Below, piece after piece: positions 42,949 to 50,892 of a stretch of DNA of 64,000 nucleotides. Both the position numbers and the translations under genes were made by a program. Below the pieces are notes generated by a model. The model did no database searches. It had not been told where the DNA came from and saw nothing but the letters and a program-made list of their open reading frames with translations. Numbering within the stretch: position 1 is the first letter of the stretch; the number at the start of each line of letters is the position of its first letter. The stretch comes from Kroppenstedtia sanguinis (lineage in GTDB: Bacteria; Bacillota; Bacilli; Thermoactinomycetales; DSM-45169), in contig NZ_JBNPXF010000001.1 of assembly GCF_050433445.1 (NCBI RefSeq), forward strand, positions 62,001 through 126,000. The letters are read 5' to 3'.

Positions 42949-43200
42949 CTGTTGATTCACCATATGTTAGGTAGGAAATCAGGTCGGGATGGTGGGGCGG
43001 TGAAGAGCCTTTGCACCCATAGGGCACAAGTCTCGCCAGGGTCGCTTTCCGCTCCCGGGTCTCGCTATGCGCTCTTTGTAAGAGATCGTAGCCGCCCCTC
43101 CATCCCCGTCCTCTCAAGCCATATTTTACGATGGAGGCAATGGGAAGAGTGAAAGGGTCGTTTGGTTCCCGTCATCCACTTTATGGTTCATCAACAGCCC
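42949..43200 (+). repeat. Family B dispersed repeat, copy B3 (best full-length copy)
   Basis: 252 bp with terminal inverted repeats CTGTTGATTCACCATA and TTATGGTTCATCAACAG. The core is nearly identical to B2: GGTCGGGATGGTGGGGCGG, GAAGAGCCTTTGCACCCATA, GGCACAAGTCTCGCCAGGG, CGCTATGCGCTCTTTG, and TTTTACGATGGAGGCAATGG. No coding capacity is evident. It is followed directly by family A copy A6. Confidence 0.87.
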
Positions 43201-43216
43201 TGTCAAATAAGTATTA

Positions 43217-43386
43217 CCTGCGTTTACAGAGGGTCGGATTTGGGTTTCATATGACCTTATCGTTGTTCTACCGATTCAAAATCACTCATGTGAAACCTAA
43301 CTCTCTGCATAGTGTGGGGGGAGCGAAGCGACCCTAAGCATGATATGTGTCCTATAGGTATGACGATTTTTTCACAACACTTCTAG
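43217..43386 (+). repeat. Family A dispersed repeat, copy A6
   Basis: Core GGGTCGGATTTGGGTTTCAT, CGTTGTTCTACCGATTCAAA, CATGTGAAACC, CTGCATAGTGTGGGGGGAG, and the right end TTTTTTCACAACACTTCTAG. The left terminal repeat is not well preserved. It adjoins repeat B3. Confidence 0.75.
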
Positions 43387-43402
43387 TCCAGTTGATCATA
43401 AA

Positions 43403-43440
43403 TAGAATTCGCCACCCATAAAGGGTGGCGAATTCTATTT
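43403..43440 (-). terminator. Strong terminator of rarA
   Basis: AGAATTCGCCACCC pairs perfectly with GGGTGGCGAATTCT around a 5-6 nt loop. A-rich on the left, so it works for the minus-strand rarA, and T-rich on the right. Confidence 0.9.
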
Positions 43441-44766
43441 TTCAGCGGGAGGCTGTTTTACCCACTGGATAAAGTCCTTCAGCTTCTTTTCATAGCCGAT
43501 GTCGGTGGGGTGGTAGAAAGTTTGCCCCAGGTGTTCATCGGGCAGGTACTGTTGATCCACGTATCCCTTGGGGAAGTTGTGAGGATACAGATAACCGACT
43601 CCCCGTCCTTGGGATGGGGCTCCCTTGAAATGAGTGTCCCGCAGATGAGGGGGAACTTCCCCTCCGACTTCTTGTTTCACTGCATCCATCGCTTGGGCGA
43701 TTCCTTCATAGACGGCATTGCTTTTGGGTGCTGTGGCGATATAGATTACCGCTTCCGCCAAGGGAATTTGGGCTTCAGGAAGACCGATGTGATCTACGGC
43801 CTGGGCTGCGGCAGAGGCGATCAAGAGAGCTCGTGGATCAGCCATACCCACGTCTTCGGCAGCATGGATAAAAACGCGCCGGGCGATAAAGCGGGGATCT
43901 TCGCCGGCTTGAATCATCTTGGCCAAGTAATACAAAGCGGCATCGGGGTCGGACCCCCGCATGCTTTTGATAAAAGCGGAGATGGTGTCATAGTGATTGT
44001 CTCCCCCTTTGTCGTAACGGATGATTTTGCGCTGGATCGATTCCTCCGCCACCTCCGGAGTGATCCGGCGAATGCCGTTTTCCTCTGGAGGGGTGGTGGT
44101 GACCGCCAGCTCCAAGGCGTTGAGCATGTTGCGGGCATCTCCGCCGGCGGCCCGAACCATGTGATCCATCGCCTCCTCTTCTACCTGAGTCCGGAAGTTT
44201 CCGAGGCCGCGTTCCTCATCTGTGAGGGCACGATGGGCTAAGGATTTCAGATCTTCCTCCGTCAGGGGATGTAACTGAAAGAGCCGGGAACGGGAGAGAA
44301 GAGCGGAATTGACTTCAAAAGAGGGGTTTTCCGTGGTTGCTCCGATCAAGATAATGGTTCCATCTTCTACGAAGGGAAGCAGGGCATCCTGTTGTGATTT
44401 GTTGAAACGATGGATTTCGTCGATAAACAGCAAGGTACGCAGATCATACATTCCCAGCTGTTCTTTTGCGTCCTGGGTGATGCGGCGGATTTCGGCGACT
44501 CCGGCGATTACTGCGTTCAACTGTTCGAAACGGGCTTGCGTCGTGTTGGCGATCACTTTGGCCAGGGTCGTTTTTCCTGTTCCAGGTGGACCGTAAAGAA
44601 GAATAGAGGAGAGTTGGTCCGCCTCGATGGAGCGGCGCAACAATTTACCGCGTCCTAGGATGTGGGATTGGCCCACGATTTCATCCAGAGTACGGGGGCG
44701 CATGCGCGCTGCCAACGGGGCTGTTTTTTCTTTTTCTTGCTCATGTCCGTAATCGAAAAGATTCAT
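43435..44766 (-). CDS. rarA: Replication-associated recombination protein A (MgsA/RarA AAA+ ATPase)
   Basis: 443-residue clamp-loader-like AAA+ protein acting at stalled replication forks. Visible: the N-terminal MRPRTLDEIVGQSHILG box, Walker A YGPPGTGKTTLAK (about residues 58-70), Walker B LLFIDEIHRFNKSQQD, sensor 1 IGATTENPSFEVNSALLSR, and the RarA C-terminal tetramerisation region with SDPDAALYYLAKMIQAGEDP and YLYPHNFPKGYVDQQYLP. The start ATG 44766 has no recognisable SD, which is unusual here. It is divergent from cymR, as in B. subtilis, with ~400 bp between, and ends in a strong terminator. Confidence 0.97.
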   Translation of the reverse strand: MNLFDYGHEQEKEKTAPLAARMRPRTLDEIVGQSHILGRGKLLRRSIEADQLSSILLYGPPGTGKTTLAKVIANTTQARFEQLNAVIAGVAEIRRITQDAKEQLGMYDLRTLLFIDEIHRFNKSQQDALLPFVEDGTIILIGATTENPSFEVNSALLSRSRLFQLHPLTEEDLKSLAHRALTDEERGLGNFRTQVEEEAMDHMVRAAGGDARNMLNALELAVTTTPPEENGIRRITPEVAEESIQRKIIRYDKGGDNHYDTISAFIKSMRGSDPDAALYYLAKMIQAGEDPRFIARRVFIHAAEDVGMADPRALLIASAAAQAVDHIGLPEAQIPLAEAVIYIATAPKSNAVYEGIAQAMDAVKQEVGGEVPPHLRDTHFKGAPSQGRGVGYLYPHNFPKGYVDQQYLPDEHLGQTFYHPTDIGYEKKLKDFIQWVKQPPAEK

Positions 44767-44842
44767 GGAAGGTTAGACGCCAGCCGCCGACAGGAGTCTG
44801 CAGGAAGAAGCGTCTTCCTCCTTTCTGTAGTGCATTCTGAGG

Positions 44843-44856
44843 GTATTGTACAATAC
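44843..44856. promoter_or_regulatory. Perfect 14-bp palindrome in the rarA-cymR gap
   Basis: GTATTGTACAATAC is its own reverse complement and lies ~80 bp before rarA and ~320 bp before cymR. It could be an operator, or its TACAAT part may be a -10 box for rarA on the minus strand. The rest of 44767-45174 holds a possible leader unit (see 44964) and the cymR upstream region. Confidence 0.35.
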
Positions 44857-44963
44857 AATAGACCGGCTTTTGAAGGGAGGGGCCTTCCGTCTACCCGTTG
44901 CTTCCTCTCTGCCGACTTATGTTACACTAATGGGTGATGACGTCCTGTGCGGAGGCTGAATCG

Positions 44964-45011
44964 ATGGAAAAGCCCACCCCAAGTCCACATGGAGTGGCGG
45001 CTCTTTTTTAA
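44964..45011 (+). other. Fifteen-codon frame ending in a terminator-like hairpin
   Basis: GGAGG (44951-44955) is 8 nt before ATG 44964, which opens MEKPTPSPHGVAALF and stops at TAA 45009-45011. The last codons lie in AGCCCAC...GTGGCGGCT followed by TTTTTT, a bulged stem with a T-run. A very short coding unit fused to a terminator is a typical attenuation-leader layout, but the peptide has no run of one amino acid. A second small stem with T-run (AGCC-AACA-GGCT) follows near 45085. Confidence 0.3.
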
Positions 45012-45174
45012 TGACTGGAGTGTCGGTTCCATGGTGTTGGCGGAAAAGCCAGCTGATAGGTGGATTGTTGGGGACTGGTCAGAGCCAACAGGCTACTTTT
45101 TTGCTGCGGATGCAACTTTCCATGCAGTTGTGGGATAAAATGAGGAAACAGCGGTTGAGAAGAGGTGACACGAT

Positions 45175-45597
45175 TTGAAGGTATCCACCAAAGGAAGGTA
45201 CGGACTGACGATCATGATGGATTTGGCGGCTCGATTCGGGGAAAAGCCCATTTCGCTGAAAAGCGTAGCCGAGCGACACAATCTGTCTGAACACTACCTG
45301 GAACAGTTGGTGGCTCCTCTGCGAAATGCCGGACTGGTTAAAAGTGTGCGGGGGGCTTACGGAGGATATAAACTTTCCCGTTCACCCGAGGAAATCACGG
45401 CGGGAGATGTGATCCGGGTGTTGGAAGGACCGATCAGCCCGGTGGAATTCACGGAGGAAGAAGATCCCGGCCGGCGGGAACTGTGGCGTAGAATCCAGGA
45501 TGCGATCGTGGAAGTGTTGGACAATACCACCCTGGCAGATCTGAACAGCCACTCCTCTGACGGAGGAAAAATGGACTCTTACATGTTTTACATTTGA
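45175..45597 (+). CDS. cymR: Rrf2-family regulator, CymR-like
   Basis: 140-residue winged-helix repressor. The N-terminus MKVSTKGRYGLTIMMDLA, the HTH around PISLKSVAERHNLSEHYLEQ and the wing AGLVKSVRGAYGGYKLSR are classic Rrf2. It contains no cysteine at all, so it cannot hold an Fe-S cluster like IscR. With iscS following 17 bp downstream, this points to CymR, the cysteine-metabolism repressor that works with CysK. The start is TTG 45175 after AGAGGTGAC. B. subtilis has the same cymR-iscS(yrvO) order. Confidence 0.92.
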   Translation: MKVSTKGRYGLTIMMDLAARFGEKPISLKSVAERHNLSEHYLEQLVAPLRNAGLVKSVRGAYGGYKLSRSPEEITAGDVIRVLEGPISPVEFTEEEDPGRRELWRRIQDAIVEVLDNTTLADLNSHSSDGGKMDSYMFYI

Positions 45598-45614
45598 CAG
45601 GATGAAGGTGAAGG

Positions 45615-46760
45615 ATGATGGCTATCTATCTGGACCATGCGGCAACCACTCCGGTGCATCCCCAGGTCAAAGAAGCGATGCTTCCTTTTCTGAGTGAAAA
45701 ATACGGGAACCCCTCCAGTATCCATGGTTTTGGACGGGAGATCCGCAATGCGGTCGATCGAGCTCGGGATCAAGTGGCACGCGGATTAAATGCCGATTCC
45801 GGGGAGCTGATCTTTACCAGTGGCGGCACGGAGGCGGATAATCTGGCATTGATAGGGGTCGCCCTCGCCTTGAGGGAACAAGGGAAAGATCATGTGATCA
45901 CCTCTCAGGTGGAACACCATGCGGTCCGGGATACCTGCAGATTTTTGGAACGGATGGGCTTTCGTGTCACTTGGCTACCCGTGGATGAAAGGGGTCAAGT
46001 GTCTCCGAAACAGGTGCAAGAAGCGTTGAGCGAAGAGACGGCGATCCTCAGTATCATGTACGGAAACAATGAAGTGGGCACACTGCAGCCCGTGGCGGAA
46101 ATCGGAGAGATCGCCCGGGAGCGCGGGGTTTTCTTTCATACCGATGCGGTCCAAGCTTTCGGCACGGAGCAGATCGATCTGAAGAGTTTGCCTGTGGACC
46201 TCTTGACGATAACCGGCCACAAGATCAACGGCCCCAAGGGCGTGGGTGCCCTTTGGATCGGAGGCGATGTTCCCCTGCAACCCCTTCAGCATGGGGGATT
46301 GCAAGAGAAACGGCGTCGAGCGGGAACGGAAAATGTCCCCGGCATCGTCGGCTTGGGTGTAGCTGCAGAGTTAGCCACTCTCCATCGGGAAGAGCACCGG
46401 CAACGGACCGCTCGCTATCGTCAAGCGATGCTGGAGAAACTGGATGCCGCAGAGATTCGCTATCATATTAACGGCCATCCGGAGCAACACCTGCCCCATA
46501 TTCTCAACCTCAGCTTTCCAGGAGCCGATACGGAAATGATACTGATGAACCTGGACCTGGAGGGGGTGGCCTGCGCCAGTGGCTCCGCTTGCACCTCTGG
46601 CACGCTGGAGGTCTCCCATGTGTTGGAAGCGATGGGACTTCCGGAGGAGCGCCTGGGCTCTGCCATCCGGTTTAGCTTCGGCAGAGGGAACACCGAGGAA
46701 GAAGTGCGGGTTGCAGCCCAGAGAGTGGCTGAAGTGATCCGGCGGCTCACGGCGGCATAG
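45615..46760 (+). CDS. iscS: Cysteine desulfurase (IscS/YrvO type)
   Basis: PLP enzyme that takes sulfur from cysteine for tRNA thiolation and Fe-S assembly. 381 residues. The N-terminus YLDHAATTPVHPQV, FTSGGTEADNLAL, QVEHHAVRDTC, PLP lysine in TGHKINGPKGVG (near 205) and the catalytic cysteine in CASGSACTSG (Cys326) are intact; the short loop places it in group I/IscS. Two adjacent ATGs (45615, 45618) follow AGGTGAAGG. It is co-transcribed with cymR. In B. subtilis the partner gene mnmA (trmU) follows directly; here it is absent and a terminator follows. Confidence 0.96.
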   Translation: MMAIYLDHAATTPVHPQVKEAMLPFLSEKYGNPSSIHGFGREIRNAVDRARDQVARGLNADSGELIFTSGGTEADNLALIGVALALREQGKDHVITSQVEHHAVRDTCRFLERMGFRVTWLPVDERGQVSPKQVQEALSEETAILSIMYGNNEVGTLQPVAEIGEIARERGVFFHTDAVQAFGTEQIDLKSLPVDLLTITGHKINGPKGVGALWIGGDVPLQPLQHGGLQEKRRRAGTENVPGIVGLGVAAELATLHREEHRQRTARYRQAMLEKLDAAEIRYHINGHPEQHLPHILNLSFPGADTEMILMNLDLEGVACASGSACTSGTLEVSHVLEAMGLPEERLGSAIRFSFGRGNTEEEVRVAAQRVAEVIRRLTAA

Positions 46761-46792
46761 TTTAAGGAAGGAGATCTATCGGGTCTAATGCA

Positions 46793-46820
46793 AACCGGCG
46801 ATGATTCGCCGGTTTTTTGT
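46793..46820 (+). terminator. Intrinsic terminator of cymR-iscS
   Basis: AACCGGCGA / TCGCCGGTT perfect 9-bp stem with a 4-nt loop, followed by TTTTG. A well-formed AAGGAGA lies just before it (~46768) without a gene behind it. Confidence 0.9.
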
Positions 46821-46870
46821 TGCAGAAAGCCAGTTAAATTCTGAAAGGATGCCCTTCCTTTGTTAGCCGC

Positions 46871-46899
46871 TTCACTTATTGGGGAAATCATGGTATATT
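46871..46899 (+). promoter_or_regulatory. Promoter of the XRE-def pair
   Basis: TTCACT (46871-46876), a 17-bp spacer, TATATT (46894-46899). The predicted start point (~46906) lies at the edge of the double palindrome below. Confidence 0.6.
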
Positions 46900-46908
46900 T
46901 AACTACAA

Positions 46909-46937
46909 CCTAAATTATTTAGGCTTTAACTTAAAGC
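46909..46937. promoter_or_regulatory. Two touching 15-bp palindromes, likely operators
   Basis: CCTAAAT-T-ATTTAGG (46909-46923) and GCTTTAA-C-TTAAAGC (46923-46937) are both perfect 7-1-7 inverted repeats sharing one G, with centres 14 bp apart. They lie between the promoter and the start of the XRE gene, the right place for autorepression by a small Cro/CI-type dimer. Direct evidence is the symmetry; the regulator assignment is inferred. Confidence 0.55.
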
Positions 46938-46950
46938 AGGGGGTGTGTGA

Positions 46951-47208
46951 GTGCTTATATGGATGCTACGAAAAGTGATGGCAGAAAGAGGTGTTTGGAA
47001 AGGGACGGAATTGGCGCGTCTGTTGGAGGAAAAGGCCGGATATCGTTTATCTGCCCCCTCGATCAGCGCATTGATGAACGGCTCCCCCAAGCAGATGAAG
47101 GCTGAAACCTTGGATGCTTTGTGCACAGCGTTAGAATGTACACCTAATGATTTATGGGTTCATACCCCGATCAAAGCTTCAACCGGAGAGGAGAAAAAGT
47201 ATGGCTGA
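46951..47208 (+). CDS. Small XRE-family (Cro/CI-type) DNA-binding protein
   Basis: 85 residues consisting of little more than one helix-turn-helix: LIWMLRKVMAERGVWKGTEL, then YRLSAPSISALMNGSPKQMK as the HTH, then ETLDALCTALECTPNDLWVH, the typical fourth and fifth helices of the PF13443-like Cro/C1 group. The start is GTG 46951 behind AGGGGGTG. The stop overlaps the start of def by eight bases, so the two are translated together. Its own promoter has two adjacent palindromes just upstream. A repressor role on its own operon is inferred. Confidence 0.85.
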   Translation: MLIWMLRKVMAERGVWKGTELARLLEEKAGYRLSAPSISALMNGSPKQMKAETLDALCTALECTPNDLWVHTPIKASTGEEKKYG

Positions 47209-47722
47209 GAGAAATATTCTACCCTTTGGAGACCCCATCCTCCGAAAGAGGGCCAGGGAGGTCCGCGAGATCACCCCTAAAATAGAAAAATTGCTGGATG
47301 ATATGGCGGATACCCTGTATGCCCAACCGGGGAGAGCTGCCTTGGCCGCTCCCCAGGTGGGGATGCTATGGAGAGTAGTTGTGATTGATGGCCCCGATGG
47401 ACTCATCGAGCTGATCAACCCTGAGATTCAAGAATTGCAAGGTGAACAAGTCGGTCCAGAAGCTTGCTTGTCTTATCCCGGATATACGGGAATTGTAAAA
47501 CGGGCCAAGTATGCGAAAGTGAAAACCCTGAACCGACAAGGGGAAACCCAGTTTCTCGAAGGGGAGAATCACTTGGCCAGGTGTTTCCAACACGAAATCG
47601 ATCACCTAAACGGAGTGCTCTTCATCGATCATATCCAAGGCACCCATCTCTACCATGATCCCACCCAACAACGGGTTCCTCTGCTCGATGCCCTGCGTCT
47701 GGCAGGGCGACGGCCACAGTGA
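47201..47722 (+). CDS. def: Peptide deformylase
   Basis: Fe/Zn hydrolase that removes the formyl group from nascent proteins. 173 residues. The three motifs are present: ALAAPQVG (48-54, Gln52), PEACLSYPG (Cys89) and QHEIDHLNG (His131, Glu132, His135). Motif 2 is EACLS rather than the usual EGCLS, and motif 1 begins GRAALAAPQ rather than GVGLAAPQ, so this is a divergent type I form. ATG 47201 has GGAGAGGAG upstream and overlaps the XRE gene. The usual fmt/priA neighbours are absent, so it may be a second, specially regulated deformylase. A repeat scrap follows the stop closely. Confidence 0.92.
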   Translation: MAERNILPFGDPILRKRAREVREITPKIEKLLDDMADTLYAQPGRAALAAPQVGMLWRVVVIDGPDGLIELINPEIQELQGEQVGPEACLSYPGYTGIVKRAKYAKVKTLNRQGETQFLEGENHLARCFQHEIDHLNGVLFIDHIQGTHLYHDPTQQRVPLLDALRLAGRRPQ

Positions 47723-47744
47723 AAGTCCGTATGTAGGACCTCAG

Positions 47745-47780
47745 AGCTGTTGATTAACCATAAAGAGGTTGGTGGGAACG
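47745..47780 (-). repeat. Family B terminal scrap, copy B5
   Basis: AGCTGTTGATTAACCATAAA followed by GAGGTTGGTGGGAACG is the reverse complement of the right end of B4. Nothing else of the repeat remains, and the broken SDR gene begins at its inner edge. Confidence 0.8.
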
Positions 47781-47781
47781 C

Positions 47782-48409
47782 TCGGCGGAAAATGTGATGA
47801 AGGCCGCCGATCTGCTGGGAAAGGAGATTGTGATTGTCGATGGGATCAACGTTTATGGACGTCAAGTCGCGAAAGGGGATGAAAACCACCCTAAAGTTCC
47901 GCATACGAACAAGGGGAGAATCCGGGTGCGGTTGCCGGATTGCTGGACCTCACAAAACTCTTATTTGCAACCTACATTAAAGAGGATGGCTGCTCATAAA
48001 ACCTCCGTTTTTATCGGAAACTTAAGAACTCCGCGGGAATATGTTTATTTACCGGATGCAGCCAAGATGATTGTGAATATAGCAGAAAGAGATGACGCTT
48101 ATGGGGAGAACCGGAATATACCCGGATCAGGATTGATCTCAGGGAAAAAATTATAGAAATGGTTCGTGAGATCCCGGAAATCGTAAGCCGGTCATACCTT
48201 TACACAAAAATGTGATTCGATGCATCGGCTGGTTTGATCCGATGATGAGAGAAATTGTTGAAATGATGTACCTTACTGAAGAAGGATTTGTTCTGAGTGG
48301 GGAAAAATATGAGAAACGGATCGGCCCCATTCCAGCAACTCCCTTTAGAAAAGGGCTACAAGAAACATTGCAAATTCTAATGCATGATAAAGATGTGCAA
48401 CCCCGATAG
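47782..48409 (+). pseudogene. NAD-dependent epimerase/dehydratase (SDR) gene, N-terminally deleted and frameshifted
   Basis: The first frame reads NVMKAADLLGKEIVIVDG, INVYGRQVAKGDE, then LRTPREYVYLPDAAKMIVNI, the C-terminal half of an extended SDR/epimerase. The N-terminal NAD-binding half is absent: homology starts directly at the edge of repeat scrap B5. After SGKKL a shift at an A6 run (~48145) leads to IIEMVREIP; a further shift near 48175 leads to KPVIPLHKNVIRCIGWFD, MMREIVEMMYLTEEGF and the stop near 48409. At least two frameshifts plus the deletion make it non-functional. The substrate cannot be told. Confidence 0.8.
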
Positions 48410-48566
48410 CCCGGATGCCAGATGAAAACGAATGAGGATGGTAATCGGGTTGTTGTCAAACGTTTTCCTTCACTTCTTTTCCTTTTGTCCTCAAATCGAT
48501 GGAATCGGCGCTCATTTCCCTCTATACTGGGGATGAGAGAACATTCGATCGGTAGAGGTGCTTGAC

Positions 48567-50828
48567 ATGGAACAACAACCGGGCCTGGATCTCTTTGCAG
48601 GGGAAGGGTATCTCAAGGGCTCTTTGGTGCAAGAAATCTTTTACAACGAGGAAAATCAATATGGCGTGTTTACATTGCGGGTGACAGAATCCTCCGAACC
48701 TCTGGATCAGGAGGAAGTGGTGGTAGTGGGGAATATGGTGCTGCCCCATCCTGAGGAGATGGTAGTGGTCTATGGGGAGTGGAAGGAGCATCCCAAGTAT
48801 GGCCGCCAGTACCGGATTCGCCACATGAAAAAGGAACTTCCCCAGACCCGGGAGGCTGTCGCCAAATATTTGTCCAGCGGTCTCTTTCCCGGTGTAGGAA
48901 AGAAGACCGCTGAGAAGATTGTGGATTTTCTGGGGCCTGGCGTGCTGGCCCAAGCGGCTGCGGATCCCGGAATCCTGAAAAGGGTGCCGGGTATCACGGA
49001 ATCACGGGCCAACACGATTGCTGACGGTCTCAAGGAGCATCAATCTCTGGAACAGGCGTTGGTTCAGCTGTATCAGTTTGGATTGGGACCGGCCATCGCC
49101 CTCAGGGTGGTACAAACCTACAAGGAAGCCACGCTGGAGACCATCCGCCAAAATCCATATCGCCTCGTCGAAGAGGTGGAGGGGATCGGCTTTCGTCGGG
49201 CAGATGAGATTGCACAGAAGAGCGGGTTGGCACCGGACTCGCCGGAACGGTTCCAAGCGGCGGCCCTGTTTGCCCTTCGGGAGGCTTCTCTTTCCCGGGG
49301 GCATGTCTATGTGACGGAGGAGCAGTTAGCTCGTGAGCTCAACTTATTGTTGACTCCCCAGGGGGAGGAGTTGTTTCCCGCGCCGGAACGAGAGAAGTAC
49401 CTGAAGCTGATGGATGAAGAAGAGCGGATTGTCGATGATCACGGGAAATATTATCTGCCTTCCCTCTTCTATGCGGAACACGGAGCGGCGATCCGAGTGC
49501 GGGATTGGCTGGAACGCAAAGTGGAGCCCACACCTGTGCGGGAATTGTTTGAGGCAGTAGGTGAAGTGGAGGAGGAGTTAAAAGTCTCCTATGCGGAGCG
49601 GCAACGGGAAGCGATGACGACAGCCATCGATTCTCCAGTGATGATTTTGACCGGGGGCCCTGGAACGGGGAAAACCACGGTGATCCGCGGAATATGCCAC
49701 CTTTTTGCCAAGCTGAACGAGTGCTCTTTGGATCCCGCAGATTATGAGACATCCGGCAAGCCTTATCCGATTCGACTGGCGGCTCCCACGGGTCGAGCGG
49801 CTAAACGGATGTCGGAGGCGACGGGTCTGCCAGCGATGACGATCCATCGGTTGCTCGGCTGGAAGGGGGATTTTTTCGAACGGGATGGGGACCACCCTAT
49901 TGAAGGATCGCTACTGATTGTGGACGAGGTGTCTATGTTGGATATCTGGTTGGCCAATCAGCTGTTCCGGGCCGTGCCTCGGGGGATGCAGGTGATTCTG
50001 GTGGGAGACGACGACCAGCTCCCTTCTGTAGGGCCGGGGCGGGTGTTGCAGGATTTGCTCCAGGTGGAGGCGATTCCCCGAGTGGAACTGTCGGAGATTT
50101 ATCGGCAGGAGGAAGGTTCCTCCATCATCGGGTTGGCCCACGCTTTGAAAAAAGGGGAAGTGCCTGATAATTTGATGGAACGGATGCCGGATCGCCGTTT
50201 TTTTCCCTGCAAGCGGAATCAAGCGGTAGATGTGATCCTGCAGACCTACCAACAGGCGCTGCATAAAGGGTACACTCTGTTTGATGTACAGGTACTGGCC
50301 CCTCTGTACAAAGGTCCGGTGGGAGTGAACCGGATCAACGAAGAGATCCGCCAGGCGGTCAACCCGGCCAAGCCCGGTCGCAAAGAGATCAGCTGGGGGG
50401 AGTCGGTCTTTCGGCATGGGGATAAAGTTCTGCAATTGATGAATCATCCGGAGCATCCGGTTTACAACGGGGATATGGGTTTGATCACGGCGATGGATGA
50501 GAAGGCGGCGAAGGACGATCCAGTGTTGTGGGTGCAGTTTGACCGACAGGAGGTCCCTTATAAACGGAGTCAATTGAATCAACTCGCCCTGGCCTATGCC
50601 TGTTCGGTGCACAAGGCTCAGGGGTCGGAGTTTGCCATCGTGATCTTCCCCTTGTTAAAGGCATACCGGCGCATGTTGAAACGGAACTTGATTTACACTG
50701 GGATCACACGCAGCAAATCTTACCTGATTTTATGCGGTGAGCAAGAAGCCATGGATGAAGGCGTGAGACAAGGGGAGCGGGAAGAGCGAAACAGCCAGCT
50801 GGCCGATCTACTCAAACAGGAATGGTAA
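48567..50828 (+). CDS. recD2: ATP-dependent RecD2-like DNA helicase
   Basis: 753-residue 5'-3' helicase of the RecD2 group, found in bacteria that use AddAB rather than RecBCD, with roles in replication-fork and mismatch repair. An OB-like N-terminus (LVQEIFYNEENQYGVFTLRV) and helix-hairpin-helix repeats (FPGVGKKTAEKIVDFLG, GIGFRRADEIAQ) lead to Walker A LTGGPGTGKTTVIRG near residue 362. Walker B LLIVDEVSMLD, motif III ILVGDDDQLPSVGPG, and the C-terminal YACSVHKAQGSEF and LIYTGITRSK follow. ATG 48567 has AGAGGTG 6 nt upstream; GTG 48558 is inside it. In B. subtilis recD2 (yrrC) also follows this region. Confidence 0.96.
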   Translation: MEQQPGLDLFAGEGYLKGSLVQEIFYNEENQYGVFTLRVTESSEPLDQEEVVVVGNMVLPHPEEMVVVYGEWKEHPKYGRQYRIRHMKKELPQTREAVAKYLSSGLFPGVGKKTAEKIVDFLGPGVLAQAAADPGILKRVPGITESRANTIADGLKEHQSLEQALVQLYQFGLGPAIALRVVQTYKEATLETIRQNPYRLVEEVEGIGFRRADEIAQKSGLAPDSPERFQAAALFALREASLSRGHVYVTEEQLARELNLLLTPQGEELFPAPEREKYLKLMDEEERIVDDHGKYYLPSLFYAEHGAAIRVRDWLERKVEPTPVRELFEAVGEVEEELKVSYAERQREAMTTAIDSPVMILTGGPGTGKTTVIRGICHLFAKLNECSLDPADYETSGKPYPIRLAAPTGRAAKRMSEATGLPAMTIHRLLGWKGDFFERDGDHPIEGSLLIVDEVSMLDIWLANQLFRAVPRGMQVILVGDDDQLPSVGPGRVLQDLLQVEAIPRVELSEIYRQEEGSSIIGLAHALKKGEVPDNLMERMPDRRFFPCKRNQAVDVILQTYQQALHKGYTLFDVQVLAPLYKGPVGVNRINEEIRQAVNPAKPGRKEISWGESVFRHGDKVLQLMNHPEHPVYNGDMGLITAMDEKAAKDDPVLWVQFDRQEVPYKRSQLNQLALAYACSVHKAQGSEFAIVIFPLLKAYRRMLKRNLIYTGITRSKSYLILCGEQEAMDEGVRQGEREERNSQLADLLKQEW

Positions 50829-50892
50829 GGATCCCCCAGCATGGGGACCGGTTAGGGCTCCATACTAAGAGAAGCGGAAGGAGTGAGGTTCC

